Source: Flaccisagitta enflata (lineage: Eukaryota > Chaetognatha > Sagittoidea > Aphragmophora). Taken from it: a stretch of DNA of 64,000 nt. The stretch lies in contig OZ231126.1 in NCBI GenBank assembly GCA_965153355.1, forward strand, positions 13,082,001 through 13,146,000, read 5' to 3'. The position numbers were made by a program, and so were the translations under genes. The notes beneath the pieces are model-generated. The model did no database searches. It was not told the origin of the DNA and saw only the letters and a program-made list of their open reading frames with translations. Numbering within the stretch: position 1 is the first letter of the stretch; every line of letters starts with the position of its first letter. Shown one piece after another: positions 48,721 to 61,783 of this stretch.

Positions 48721-51700
48721 TGGTCCATTATCATTTTGGAATTTATTTTGCTCCTTACAGTCTAACAAAGCCCAAAAAGAAAGCAAACATTTTTCTTTTT
48801 GGAAACCTTAAATAATACTGTCATTTCTGGTAGAGTTTACTTAGTTCTTCCCTTTAGACAACCAAATAAACCAGTCTTCGCCTTTTACACCCATTAACTC
48901 ACAAGCAATCTGGCTAGTTGAATAAAGGGATAGAACAAGGAGATAGAGCACCGTTCATTTGCCTTCCAGCCCTTTACTAAACGCATTATGCAGCTAAAAT
49001 AGTACAAAACACTGAGAAGGGTCACTCAATCTCATTTGCATATTGCAGCTCTACAGTGACCTAAAAAAACATACTGAATGTCAATTTTTTTCAGGGGCCT
49101 GATCGGTCTCTAATATTTCTATAAGTCCAACCGTCAAGTCCATTTCTTGATATCTGCAAGTGAATGCATAATTGCTCTACTTCTTCACTTGATCACTCTG
49201 AGCAAGGCATCGGGTACTGCTGACCATGTGAAATCCAATGACTTGTTTCCACCTATTATGCAGCCAGAACAGTATGAAAAACTGAGATGGGACTTTGACA
49301 TTCTGATTTGCATATTGCAGCTCTATGGTGACCTTTAATAAACTGCCTAATGTTCTTTTTTTCTCAGGTGCATAGGTCTAACAGTCAAGTCCATTACTTG
49401 ATATCTACAAAGCCTTAAAGCCTTGACCACTATCATATTGGTATTCATTTTGCCCCTTACAATCTAACAAACACCTAAAAAACTCATTCACCTTTGGAAA
49501 ACATAGAAAGTTTGGCATTTTTGAAAAAGTGTTAGTTTAGCTTAGTTCTTCTCTCCAGTTACCCTTACAAGCCAATCTATGCACTTTACATCAGTGAGAA
49601 TCAAGGGGTAGAGAACTGTCTACTTGTTTACCACCCTTTTTAGTCGCTTGCACGCGACTCTGCAACCCGCTCTGTCCGTCTGTCGGTCCGTCGGTCGATC
49701 CGTCCATCACGCTTAGCTATTTTTGCCGCCCCTGCCCACCCGACTAAGGTAGCCGTGTATCCGGCCTTGTTTTCAACCTTTTTAGCAGCTTAAACAGTAT
49801 GAAACACTGAGGATGGACACTGTCAATCTTATTTGCATATTGCAGCTCTATAGTAACCTAAATCGGTATTTTGTAGATCATTAGTCCATTAGTCAAAGAG
49901 TCCAGTCCATTTCTTGGAATCTGCAATGCATTAGAGCAATACCATAATTTGACCACTATCGTATTTGAATTCATTTTGCCCTTAACAGTCTTAAAAAGAC
50001 CTAAAAATTCAAACATGGTTTTATATTTCATAAACTCTTGGCAAGAAAATGAAATATAAGTGGTAACCTTCCCCTTAGATCTGACCATACCCGTCACACT
50101 GATTGACTCACGAGTCAAGAGCAATCTGTTTGGGTTTTAAGAGACTTACAGGAGGTGATCCATCCAGTTGTCTTCCACCCTTGTTCTCAACTTTTTATGC
50201 AGCTTAAACCTTCAGTAGGGACACTGTCAATCTCATTTGCATATTGCAGCTCTTTAGTGACCTAATAAATACTTCCTGAATGTCAATTTTTGCAGGGGTA
50301 TTGATTGGTCTCCGGTAGATCATTGGTTGCAGGGGCATTGATTGGTCTCTGGTTGATCATTGGTATATTAGTCTAACTAATACACTAGTCCATCTCTTGA
50401 TTTTAGCAATGCCTAAGAGTCATTCCAAAGTTTTTTATCATTTTCATTTTGAAATTTGTTTTTCTATTAACAGCCTTACAGACACCAAAGAAAAAACTTC
50501 CGTCCTTGCTGACCTTCAATAATTATGACATGTAGTAAAAGCAATCTGGCAAATTGTATCTGAAAATTAGAGGGAGGGGGAGAGAACCATCCATTTGTCT
50601 CCTACCCCTTTTTTCAATGATTATGCGGCCAAAACAGTACAAAAGACTGAGAAGGGAAACTCAATCTTATTTGCATATTGCAGCTCTATAGTGACCTTAG
50701 TAAAACCTCCTGAATGTCATTCATCTCAGGTGCATAGGTCGGCCTATAGTAGATCATCAATCCATCAGTCTAGCAATCAAGTCCATTTATTGATATATGC
50801 AATGCCTTAGAGCCATTCCAGGATTTGATCAATGTCATATCGGAATTCATTTTGCTCCTTGCAGTAAAAGAAAACTATTAAAAAACTATATTATTCATTG
50901 AAAATCATAAAAGTCATTGAATATTCAACTCTCTATTGAGATTTATGTTCAACCATGGACTTTTCTTACAGGTCGGTCAGTTCCCAATGCACCTATTCAT
51001 ACCTATAATGCAGCTAAAACAGACACTCAATTTAATTTGCATATTGCAGCTCTATTGTGACCTTAAAAACTGCCTGAATGAGATTTTTTTCAGATGCAAT
51101 GATTGTTCTTTTGTAGATCATTGTCCATGAGTCTAATAGTCATGTCCATCTGTTTATTACTGCAATGCCTTGGAGCCATACCATAATTTGACAACTATCA
51201 TATTGGAATCCATATTGCTCCTTACAATCTAAGAAAATCTTTTCATTGCTCTCCTTGACAAATTTTGACATCATATCCAGATGTTCTGTTTTTATTAAAT
51301 TTCAGACACCGTTACAAACTAGTAACCATTGACTCTTGATCAACCTGGCTGGTTTCAAAGGAGTACCAATGGACATAAAACCATCCACGTGTCTTCTACC
51401 ATTTTTTTCTACCTCTTATGCAGCTAAAACAGTACAAATGACTGAGAAGGGACACTGCCAATCTCATTTGCATATTGCAGCTTTACGGTGACCTTAGAAA
51501 AACTTCCCGAAAGTCTTTTTTTCAGGTTCAGGTTTTCAGGTCTCTAGTACATCATTGGTGGATTAGTCTAATAGTCAAGTCCATGTCAGTTTATCTGCAA
51601 TGACTAAAGAATCATTTCATGATTGGACCAGTCTTATTGGAATTCATTTTCCTCCTAACAGTCTTATAAATGCCCAAAAAATGGCGGCCACTTTTGCCAA

Positions 51701-52910
51701 TATTAAGAAATAGTAGCACTCACTGAATGATAAACTTTGTTCCTTGGAGGTACTTCCTCCTGTCAGAGAACCTCAGAAACCAATCTACGCCTTCTACACC
51801 TTTTGACTCACTAGCAATCTTGCCAGTTATTAGTGCGCAATAAGAGATGCTTTTGTCTTCCACCCTTTTTTTCAACCTATCACACAGCTTTAACAGTATG
51901 AAAGACTGAGAAGGGACACTGTCAATCTTATTTGCATATTGCCGCGCTATAGTGACCAAAACAAATTTCCTGAATGTCTTTTTTTTTAGGTGCAGTGAAT
52001 TAGGCGTTTGTAGATCATTGGTCCATCACCCTCGGTTATCAGTGGAAATACAATGGAGAACTCCACAAATGCGGTTGTTAATTTCTGGTCTTAGGGTCAA
52101 ATCAGAGTTCCATGAACACAATTTGAGTTTTCCTTCACAAGATCAAAAATAGCAATTCAGAGTTAATGCAATGTATGAACGCACCAGCAGACAGACCGAC
52201 AAATGTAATGACAAACTATTAAAAAAAAACACTCCTAAAAAGTTGTAAAAATGCTATTCAGAGCAAGATTGGGTTTCGCATTGCGCCTTGTTATGTTATA
52301 AAATGCTTGATTTCTGGAAGCGATATAACCTCACAGACACAGAAGCATTTCATGACGTTTTGTCTTCAAAAAAGCTGCCAGAGATAAATTCTGCTTAAAG
52401 AAGGAACTCGTAACCAAAAAACTATCAAATAAGATAAAAAGACAACCGCATGGATGGAGTTTTTGCTGTACTTTATTCTATTTCCAATAAAAAGCCAAAT
52501 TGAGGAGCGTGCCATAAGTCTAACAGTCAAGTTCATTTACTGTTATCTCATGATTCTGCTAGCCTTCAATAATTATGGTATTAAAAAGAATATGTCATGT
52601 TAATGATGTTCTTCCAATCAAAAACTTTTATTAACGAGTTGATACCCTTGACTCCCATTGATTCACAAGAAATTTGGCTGGCATTGAATAAAACGTGAGA
52701 GAGGACTATCCATTGGGCTTTCACTCCATTTTTCAACATAATTTGCAGCTCAAACAGTATGAAAGATTTAGAAGGGTCACTGTCAATCTCATTTGCATAT
52801 TGCAGCTTTACAGTGACCTACGAAAATATCCTGAATGTGTTTTTTTTCAGTTGCATGGGTCTCTCGTATATCTTTGGTCCATAAGTTCAACAGTGAAGTC
52901 CATCTTTTGA
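48540..52910 (+). repeat. Diverged tandem array, about 430 bp unit, direct orientation
   Basis: About ten units, each with CTCATTTGCATATTGCAGCT near 48565, 49030, 49310, 49830, 50230, 50670, 51040, 51465, 51930 and 52790. Each is followed by a CTGAATGT block, GTAGATCATTGGTCCAT and CCATCTCTTGATATCTGCAA. Spacing varies with indels. The array continues from the end of the 1.4 kb repeat. Confidence 0.88.
49637..49772 (-). mobile_element. F2 element inserted in the 430 bp array
   Basis: TTTTAGTCGCTTGCACGCGAC hairpin, TCTGTCGGTCCGTCGGTCG, GCCCCTGCCCACCCG block and GTGTATCCGGCCTTGTTTT end, read as the reverse of the canonical F2 orientation. Confidence 0.75.
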
Positions 52911-53689
52911 TAACAGCAACGCCTTAGAACCACTCTATAACTTAACCACTATTTTGTGGGTATTGATTTGGCTTCTTAATGTCTTAAAAATGAGTATTGG
53001 TTTTAAATCCCAACATAAGTACATTTACCCTTACAAAATGACTTTGTCACATGATTGGAGGGCATCAATACTCAGAGTGATCATCAGATCATTCCATATA
53101 TTCTCCTCCAGTCAATGATGGTTGGGCAGGAAGGCAGAAAAGAACTAAAATTTCAAACCAATGTATCCGGCCTTCAAATCCCAGAGTTTTGAGTTAAGAG
53201 TTTTTTAGCTGTCTCTATTTCACTTCCACATCTATTTTGCATATTGTTGTCAGTTAATTAGCTCACTGTAATGAAAGTCCTTGAAATATTTATCTTTTTT
53301 TAAGAGGATAAATTTTTAGAAAATATTATTTTATACCTATTTATGGCAAGATGAAACGACAGCATATACTTGTCTTTGAGTTGAGGTAATTTTCAGCAAA
53401 TGATGAAATTTGTGTTGCTTGCCCAGGGTCTTTAATTCAAACAATATGATTTTTCCAATTTCACTCCTTTTACTGGTTGTTTCCATCAAAAGGGTGAAAA
53501 TTTACAGTCCAAATCAAAGAGTATTCAAAGTTAGAAGAGAATGATAAACTTCTAAAATAAAAAAAAAAACTGATGAATGATTTTTCCAATAAAAAAATTG
53601 AAAATTTGAAAATAAAGAGAACTTGTGTGTCTTGGAAGGGCTTGGCTATGCATCAGAAAAATTAAGTTAATAGGTTTTCTCTGGTTAAG

Positions 53690-53745
53690 CTTGGCTTGTC
53701 TTGGCTTGGCTTGGCCTGGCTTGGCTTGGCTTGGCTTGGCATAAG
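53690..53745 (+). repeat. (TTGGC)n pentanucleotide array
   Basis: CTTGGCTTGGCTTGGC with a few variants. Looser copies continue to about 53820. Confidence 0.85.
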
Positions 53746-54607
53746 TAAGTCTGTGTGGCTTTTGGGGTCTAGCTTAGCTTCATCTGGACTGGCTTGACTT
53801 GGCATTGCTTGGCTTGGTTTATCTTTCCTTCCTCTGGCATTGAACCAAAGACTGAGACTAGTCTGAGACTAGACTGTTACAAGTTTGGTCTCTGAGATTT
53901 GAATTTCCAAAACATCTTCCTCCTCATCAATGAACTCCTCTCCAGCTGCTTCCCATCTCCTTCTAGTAGGAAGCCTTTTGTTTTCACATAGCAGTACTTC
54001 ATAAAATAGTTTACCCCAATATCACAGAGGCAGCACTTAGCAGGGATATGGCTCTTTTGTCCCGATTTTTGCTGAAAATTTACATAGGGAGGGTTGTTTA
54101 TTTTGATTTACTGGGATGTCAACAATAACGTCTGGCCAAAAAAAAATTGCAGGCTGAACCAGGATAGCTAGAGAGTCGCGGTTTTTTTTGTTGGAAAGAG
54201 GAAGGTCCAATTAACATTTGTGGAGATTTTCATAACTCTCCGATTATGTTTAGGTATGTAAACAAACAAACAAAGTTAACCAAATTTTTGAAGGTCCAAA
54301 ACTCTGTCAAGAAAAATATTTGAAATTATTCTTTTGATGTTTATTGCTCAAGAAGAGTCCCTGAAAGGATCATGATCAGTTTTCATGAAGAAAACAGTTT
54401 GTTTTATTGTTTATTTTGATTTTGAAAAATGTTGGAAAAAGTTGAAAATGTGTTCTTTTGTCTATCTTTTTTGATTTTTTTAAAATCCACCTGAGACCTG
54501 CCACATGTCCTTTTTTTTGGACATTTCCCCCTCAAAATTGATATTCTGACAAATGAACAACTTGTTTCTTGAGACTTTAGGATTCTGGACCACTTGTAGA
54601 GCTATCC

Positions 54608-54682
54608 GTCCCAAATTGGCACAATGGTAAAGATTCTCTGTTCCAGATTCTAAGGTCATGAGTTCAATTCTTACCATTGTAG
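54608..54682 (+). other. tRNA-like / SINE-like segment, degenerate
   Basis: TTGGCACAATGGTAAAG resembles a pol III A box, and GGTCATGAGTTCAATTC about 40 bases later resembles a B box. ATGAG/CTTAC pairing around TTCAATT gives a T-arm-like hairpin. No full cloverleaf was found, so it is not called a functional tRNA. Confidence 0.35.
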
Positions 54683-56477
54683 TTTGGCAATAGTCTGAAA
54701 CACAAAAAGCGATGGGACAATTGCTAAACTTTATTTTTGGCGATTTTATTTTCTACAAAAGACACAGGCTAACTTTTGCTAAGTTTTGCCAAGTTAAACC
54801 AAAGCAACATGTTTAGGAGAATCATTCATAAATTCATTCTTATGTTTTATTTTTTTTAATTCAAAACAAGATTTTTTTACACACTAAATTGAAACCGTGA
54901 TCCAACCATAGACAATGGAAAGATTATAAAAATCAAATTGCCTGAATGTTAAGCTTTGGGCTAGCAACACAAATTTCATCCTGCTAAAAATTGGCCATTT
55001 TCATACTAAATTTATAGTGTCTTTTGATCTTGACTTAGAAATGTTTAGTATATCCTTTTTTTAGATTTTCATTATTTTGAAAGTGGAGTAGATGTATTAG
55101 GTGCTGTATGCAAAACTATTGAGCACTGACAACAATATGCAAATTAAATGTGAGAGTGAAATAGAGACACAACCTGAAAGCTTTTTGAGGTCTGGTATGA
55201 CAAACATATAAAATTTGCCGATTTGTTCTCATAGTTAGATGGTAAGGAAAACCATCATGCAGAACCTTGTTGATCACATTTTCACTGGAAACAAATAAAA
55301 ACTAGTAATGAACAAACAAACAAGATTTGGCTTAGTATATAAATGATTCTATTGTCGCACGGTTATTTCATTTTGGAGACAATGTAAGTTACAAAAAAAT
55401 GGATGTAAACTGTTGATTAGATTGAAATGCAGCAATATGCAAATGAGCTTTAGATTTGATCAGTTTGATGCTGCAAAGTATCAGCTACCTGAAAGATAAG
55501 GGATTATTTTGAAGCCTCTCCAGACTTTGGAATCATCTGACTGAAGTCTACTTGTTCAAGATTTTAATCAATTGACCAATGTGTTTTTATTGGGATTAGT
55601 CTCATGCATGGAGCTACTCAATTACAGAATGTTTTAAAAAGTTTTTTCCATCAATGTAATTTTAAATTTTTTAACTCCAATTTTTTCTTCTAAATCTGAA
55701 AAAACATATTCATTAAAACATTCATCATGAATCGTTCAGGCAAAGAATTTTGTGATTTTTTTTCTGATTTTATCTGCAACTGTTCATAGTGAGCAGCAAG
55801 AAATAACTTTAGTGGAGGCTAGTCGTTTTTATCATGCAACAACTAGGATCTGTAAAAATTGTTTTGTCTACAATATGTAAATGAGTTTTCCCTCTGTTTT
55901 AATAGACCTTGATATCATTAAGCAAAAAATCATTTTGGATCTCATTAGCATATTGTAGTATTTCTTTCTGTCGTCACAAGGTCTTACACTGTTGTAATGA
56001 GATGGATGAAATCGGCCTCAGAAGATAATTTCATGATTTAAGGAAATTGTGCTTTTGGCGGTCTCAATCAGATGGAAAAAGCTTGGTAGCCATCATGAAC
56101 TATGATGAGCTATATCAGCTTATTCCAAGATGCCTTGATTTCCAAGTCAAGATTGATGTTTTAAGTCCCAAGAAACTTTTGGACTTAAAAGGGTCTCGCT
56201 TAATCAAATACTTCCATACCCTCTTTACTTGTGCTGTGCTAACCATTCACATCTTTTATAGCTACTTGATACAAATTTGACAGCGAATGAGTAGATGGAT
56301 CTACAACCAGACAATTGAGACTTTAAAAACGCAACTGCGATTAGGATTGTGACCTTTATATAGACAAGGGCTAAAATTGTCTGAAAAAAAAAACTTAAAT
56401 ATAATTGAAAGTCCAAGGGATGAAAATTGACCAAACAGATTTACTTGCATTCTTGTTGAATCAATTACATCCATAAC

Positions 56478-56800
56478 TTTTTACGCGACTCTGCATCCTG
56501 CTATGTTGGTCCGATGGATGGTTGGTTGGTCAGTTGGTCCTTCTCCTACTAGCCTTTTTGATTAGGGCCTTTAAGCTAAGAATTGAGCCTCCTAGGCTGA
56601 TTTTTGGGCCTTTAAGGATAGAATTTGGTACTCAAGGCTGGGATTTGTGCTCTGAGGATCGGATCTGGGCCTCGAGAATGGGATTCCAGCCGTAAGGCTG
56701 GGATTGAGTCAGGGGGAGGGACAAGAGAGAAGAATAAAAAATCCCACTACTGTGTAAGGGCATCAACCCCTTCAGGGCCGCTGTCCAAATAAGGATCAGT
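56478..56800 (+). repeat. F2-like end plus GGCTGGGATT minisatellite
   Basis: ACGCGACTCTGCATCCTGCTATGTTGG, GGTTGGTTGGTCAGTTGG, then AAGGCTGGGATT-type units and CAACCCCTTCAGGGCCGCTG. The order resembles 28255-28500 in reverse. Confidence 0.55.
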
Positions 56801-56859
56801 AGGTTCAAAGGGAATTGGCCAGCCTGGAGGATAAGTCATGTTTAAAGTAACATCTTGAA

Positions 56860-59275
56860 GAAGGACCTATGATATTCATTGAAACTATTTTTTAGTCTGT
56901 AAGGAGCAAAATGAATTCAAAAACAATAGTGGTCAAATTATGGAATTGCTCTAAGGCATTGCAGATATCAAGAAATGGACTTGCCTGTTAGACTGATGGA
57001 CTAATGATCTATAGAATACCGATTCATGCACCTGAAAAAAAATGACATTCAGGATTTTCTAGGTAACTATAGAGCTGCAATATGCAAATAAGATTGACAG
57101 TGTCCCTTTTCAATGTTTCATACTGTTTTAGCTGCTTATTTGGTTGAAAAACAAGTGGACGGTTCTGTATCTCTTAATTCTAACTAACAATGGATTGTGA
57201 GTCAACGGATGTTAGGTGCATAGATTGGCTAGTTAGGGTATCTGGATAGAAGAACTAAGTGACAATTACACATCCTCAATAATGCCAAAATTTTTATGAT
57301 TTCTTGAGTTTTTTAGGTGTTTGTTAGACTGTAAGGAGCAAACTGAATTCCAGTATCATAGTAGTCAAATTATGGAATGGCTCTTAGGCATTGCAGATTT
57401 CAAGAAATGGACTTGACTGTTAGACAAATGGACTAATGATTTACTTAAGACCAACCCATGCACCTGAGAAAAAATAGACATTCAGGAAGTTTATCTAAGG
57501 TCACTAAAGAGCTGCAATATGCAAATCAGAATGACACAGTCCCTTCTCAGTCTTTCATACTATTTTGGCTACATAATAGGTTGAAACTAGTCATGCAAGG
57601 ATCACACATGGTCAGCGGTACCCAATGCCCTGCTTTGAGTGATCAGGTGAAGAAGTGGATTGAGAGGAGGGCAGGGGCCCCAAAGGGCCGATATCCTCTA
57701 GGACACAGGGGTAAATTTTCAGACATCCTTTAGGGGCCTCAGATGACTGGCTTAGGTCACCGAAAGCGGATTTGAGGACTAGAGTGCTGATTTGGGGGTG
57801 GAAGACAATTAGATGGTTCACTATCTTTTAATTCTCAAGTAAAAGCGGCCAGATTGCTCGTGTGCCAATATGTGTAAAGGGCATAGCATGATTTTTGAGA
57901 GTATTTGTACTCTAGAGAAGAACAAACACTTATTTGTTAATACCATAGTCCTTCAAGTTTTGCAATGGTGAATGTTTCTGTTGGTTTTTGTTAGACTTTT
58001 AGAAGCAAAATGAATTTCAATATGATAGTGGTCCAGTAATGCATTCATTTGCAGATATCAAGGGATGGACTTGATGGTTGGACTAATAGATCGACTAGAG
58101 ACCAATCAATGCCCCTTAAAAAATGACATTCAGGAAGTTTTTTTAGGACACTGTAGAGCTGCAATATGCAAATGAAATTGAGTGACCCTTCTCAGTCTTT
58201 TGTACTGTTTTATCTGCATAATATGTCTAACAAAGAGATGGAGGTTAAACGAAAGGTGCTCTATCTCCTTATTCATCTCTTTATTCAACAAGCCAGGGTG
58301 TAAAGGGCATAGACTGGTATAAAAAGTTGTCTAATGGGAAGATTTACACCCTTTTAAAAATAGCATAATTATCTTAGGTTTTCAAAAACAATTTATTTAC
58401 TTTTTTTAGTCGCGTGCTACGCGACTCTACACCCCGCTTTGTCGGTGCGTCGGTCCGTCCGTCCGTCGATTGGTCCATTGGTTCGTCCGTCACACTTTAC
58501 TTTTTTTTAGGTTTTTGCAATCTTTGGCCTCACTGCTCCTGCCCTAGTGATCAAGTGATCTCAAATAAGGCCCCTGCCCACCCGCACGCGACTGGGGTAG
58601 CCGTGTATCCGGCCTTGTTTGTCTTTGTTAGACTGTGAGGAGCAAAATGAATTCCTATACAGTAGTGGTTCAGTTGTGGAATGACTCTTAAGCTTTGCAG
58701 ATATCAAGAGATGGACATGATTGTTAGGCAAATGGACGAATGATCTTTGAGAGACCAATCCATGCCTTAAAAAAGGAACATTCAAGAAGTTTTTTTCTAG
58801 GCCACTATCAAGGTGCAATATGCAAACGAGATTGACAATGACCCTTTGAAGTCTTTTCAGGTGCGCCAAAGCGACTCTAAAACTAGTCTGTTGGTTGGTC
58901 CGCCGGTTGGTGTGTCTGTTGGTCGGTACCGCATTTGTTGGATGATCCACACAGCGCACCTTGGCCTATTAGGCCTCTTTTACTGTTTAAGCTGCATAAA
59001 AGGTAAGAAAAATGGGTGGAAGACATATGGATGGTTCTCTATCTGTTAGTTCTCATTTGAAAAAGGCAAGGTTGCTAATGAATCAACAGGTTTGTGAAGT
59101 TGTCTAAAAGAAAGGGCAATGTTAATAATGAGGATATTGGGTTAGGTTGCAGTGAGCCCGAGAAATCGAGACAAAGCAAACTGAATTCCAGTATGATAGT
59201 AGTCAAATTATGGAATGGCTCTTAGGCATTGCAGATTTCAAGAAATGGACTTGACTGTTAGACCAATGGACTAAT
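56860..59275 (-). repeat. 430 bp array units, inverted orientation
   Basis: At least four units with AGCTGCAATATGCAAAT(A/G)AGA near 57072, 57510, 58157 and 58812, the reverse complement of the 48.5-52.9 kb core. The last unit runs directly into the 14 bp satellite. A diverged F1-like end lies at about 57600-57730. Confidence 0.87.
58401..58620 (-). mobile_element. F2 element, best-preserved long copy
   Basis: TTTTTAGTCGCGTGCTACGC hairpin with perfect GTCGCGT/ACGCGAC arms, CGGTCCGTCCGTCCGTCG, CCTGCCCACCCGCACGCGAC and GTGTATCCGGCCTTGTTT end. Inserted in the inverted array. Confidence 0.8.
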
Positions 59276-61755
59276 GGTTCAAAGTTCAAGTTTAAAGGTT
59301 CAATTTAGGGTTCAAAGTTCAAGGTTCAAAGTTCAAGGTTCAAAGTTCAAAGTTCAAGGTGCAAAGTTCAAGGTTCAAGGTTCAAAGTTTAAGGTTCAAA
59401 GTTTGAGGTTCAAAGATCAAGGTTCAAAGTTCAAGGTGTAAAAGTCAAGGTTCAATGTTCAAGGTTCAATGTTCAAGGTTCAAAGTTCAAGGTTCAAAGT
59501 TCAAGGTTCAAGGTTCAAAGTTCAAGGTTCAAAGTCCAAGGTTCAAAGTTCAAGGTTCAAAGTTCAAGGTTCAAAGTTCAAGGTTCAAAGTTCAAGGTTC
59601 AAAGTTCAAGGTTTAAAGTTCAAGGTTCAAGTTCATAGTTCAACATTCAAGGTTTAAAGTTCAAGGTTCAAAGTTCAAGGTTTAAAGTTCAAGGTTCAAA
59701 GTTCAAGGTTCAAAGTTCAAGGTTTAAAGTTCAAGGATCAAAGTTCAAGGTTCAAAGTACAAGGTTCAAGGTTCAAAGTTCAAGGTTTAACATTTAAGGT
59801 TCAAAGTTCAAGGTTCAAAGTTCAAGGTTCAAGGTTCAAAGTTCAAGGTTCAAAGTTCTAGGTTCAAAGTTCAACATTTAAAGTTCAAGGTTCAAAGTTC
59901 AAGGTTCAAAGTTCAGGGTTCAAAGTTCAAGGTTCAAGGTTCAAGGTTCAAAGTTCAAGGTTCAAAGTTCAGGGTTCAAAGTTCAAGGTTTAAAGTTTAA
60001 GGTTTAAAGTTTAAGGTTCAAAGTTCAAGGTTCAAGGTTCAAGGTTCAAAGTTCAAGGTTCAAAGTTCAAGGTTCAAAGTTCAAGGTTCAAAGTTCAAGG
60101 TTCAATGTTTAACATTTAAAGTTCAAGGTTCAAAGTTCAAGGTTCAAAGTTCAAGGTTCGAAGTTCAAAGTATAAAGGTCAAATTTAGGGTTCAAAGTTC
60201 ACAAAGTTCAAAGTTCAAGGTTCAATGTTTAAGGTTCAAGGTTCAAAGGTAGAAAGTTCAAGGTTCAAAGTTTAAAGTTCAAAGTTTGAGGTTCAAAGAT
60301 CAAGGTTCAATATTCAAGGTTTAAAGTTCAAGGTTTAAAGTTCAAGGTTTAAAGTTCAAGGTTCAAAGTTCAAGGTTCAAAGTTCAAGGTTTAAAGTTCA
60401 AGGTTCAAAGTTCAAGGTTCAAAGTTCAAGGTTCAAGGTTCAAAGTTCAAGGTTTAAAGTTCAAGGTTCAAAGTTCAAGGTTCAAAGTTCAAGGTTCAAG
60501 GTTCAAAGTTCAAGGTTCAAAGTTCAAGGTTCAAAGTTCAACATTTAAAGTTCAAGGTTCAAAGTTCAAGGTTCAAAGTTCAGGGTTCAAAGTTCAAGGT
60601 TCAAAGTTCAAGGTTCAAAGTTCAAGGTTCAAAGTTCAAGGGTTCAAAGTTCAAGGTTTAAAGTTCAAGGTTCAAAGTTCAAGGATCAAGGTTCAAGGTT
60701 CAAAGTTCAAGGTTCAAAGTTCAAGGTTCAAAGTTCAAGGTTCAAAGTTCAAGGTTCAATGTTTAACATTTAAAGTTCAAGGTTCAAAGTTCAAGGTTCA
60801 AAGTTCAAGGTTCAAAGTTCAAAGTTTAAAGGTCAAATTTAGGGTTCAAAGTTCACAAAGTTTAAAGTTCAAGGTTCAATGTTTAAGGTTCAAGGTTCAA
60901 AGGTAGAAAGTTCAAGGTTCAAAGTTTAAAGTTCAAAGTTTGAGGTTCAAAGATCAAGGTTCAAAGTTCAAGGTTTTAAAGTCAAGGTTCAAAGTTCAAG
61001 GTTTAAGGTTCAAGGTTCAAAGTTTAAGGTTCAAAGTTCAAGGTTCAAGGTTCAAGGTTCAAGGTTCAAAGTTCAAGGTTCAAGGTTCAAGGTTCAAAGT
61101 TCAAGGTTCAAAGTTCAAGGTTCAAAGTTCAAGGTTTAAGGTTCAAGGTTCAAAGTTTAAGGTTCAAAGTTCAAGGTTCAAAGTTCAAGGTTCAAAGTTC
61201 AAGGTTCAAGGTTCAAAGTTCAAGGTTCACAGTTCAAGGTTTAGAGTTTAAGGTTCAATGTTCAAGGTTCAAAGTTCAAGGTTCAAGGTTCAAGGTTCAA
61301 GTTCATAGTTCAACATTTAAAGTTCAAGGTTCAAAGTTCAAGGTTCAAAGTTCAGGGTTCAAAGTTCAAGGTTCAAAGTTCAAGGTTCAAAGTTCAAGGT
61401 TCAAAGTTCAAGGTTCAAAGTTCAAGGTTCAAAGATCAAGGTTTAAAGTTCAAGGTTCAAAGTTCAAGGTTCAAAGTTCAAGGTTCAAAGTTCAAGGTTC
61501 AAAGTTCAAGGTTCAAAGTTCAAGGTTCAAAGTTCAAGGTTCAAAGTTCAAAGTTCAAAGTTCCAGGTTCAAAATTCAAGGTTCAAAGTTCAAGGTTCAA
61601 AGTTCAAGGTTCAAAGTTCAAGGTTCAAAGTTCAAAGTTCAAGGTTCAAAGTTCAAGGTTCAAGGTTCAAAGTTCAAGGTTCAAAGTTCAAAGTTCAAAG
61701 TTCCAGGTTCAAAATTCAAGGCTCAAAATTCAAGGCTCAAAGTTCAAGGTTCAAA
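59275..61755 (+). repeat. 14 bp satellite (two 7 bp half-units, TTCAAAG + TTCAAGG)
   Basis: About 2.5 kb of AAGGTTCAAAGTTC units with mixed 7 bp phase slips. A higher-order block starting at CAATGTTTAACATTTAAAG recurs at about 60105 and 60755, with the marker AAATTTAGGGTTCAAAG at about 60181 and 60835. Lys/Phe/Gln-rich open frames here are artefacts. Confidence 0.95.
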
Positions 61756-61783
61756 TCTTTATAAAAAGTAAAAAAAGTAAAAA

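Larger units (their letters stand above)
52910..56475. other. AT-rich sequence between the direct and inverted arrays
   Basis: No credible gene. It holds a (TTGGC)n run near 53690-53745, several AATATGCAAAT(T/G)-like fragments (55133, 55432, 55872) that may be decayed array units, and one tRNA-like segment at 54608. Confidence 0.5.

Noticed and set aside
59140-59170. GGTTGCAGTGAGCCCGAGA resembling a primate Alu segment
   Set aside because: The match is under 20 bases, has no Alu flanks and lies in a 430 bp array unit; most likely coincidence.
59469-61251. Phe-Lys-Val-Gln repeat proteins
   Set aside because: In-frame readings of the 14 bp satellite.
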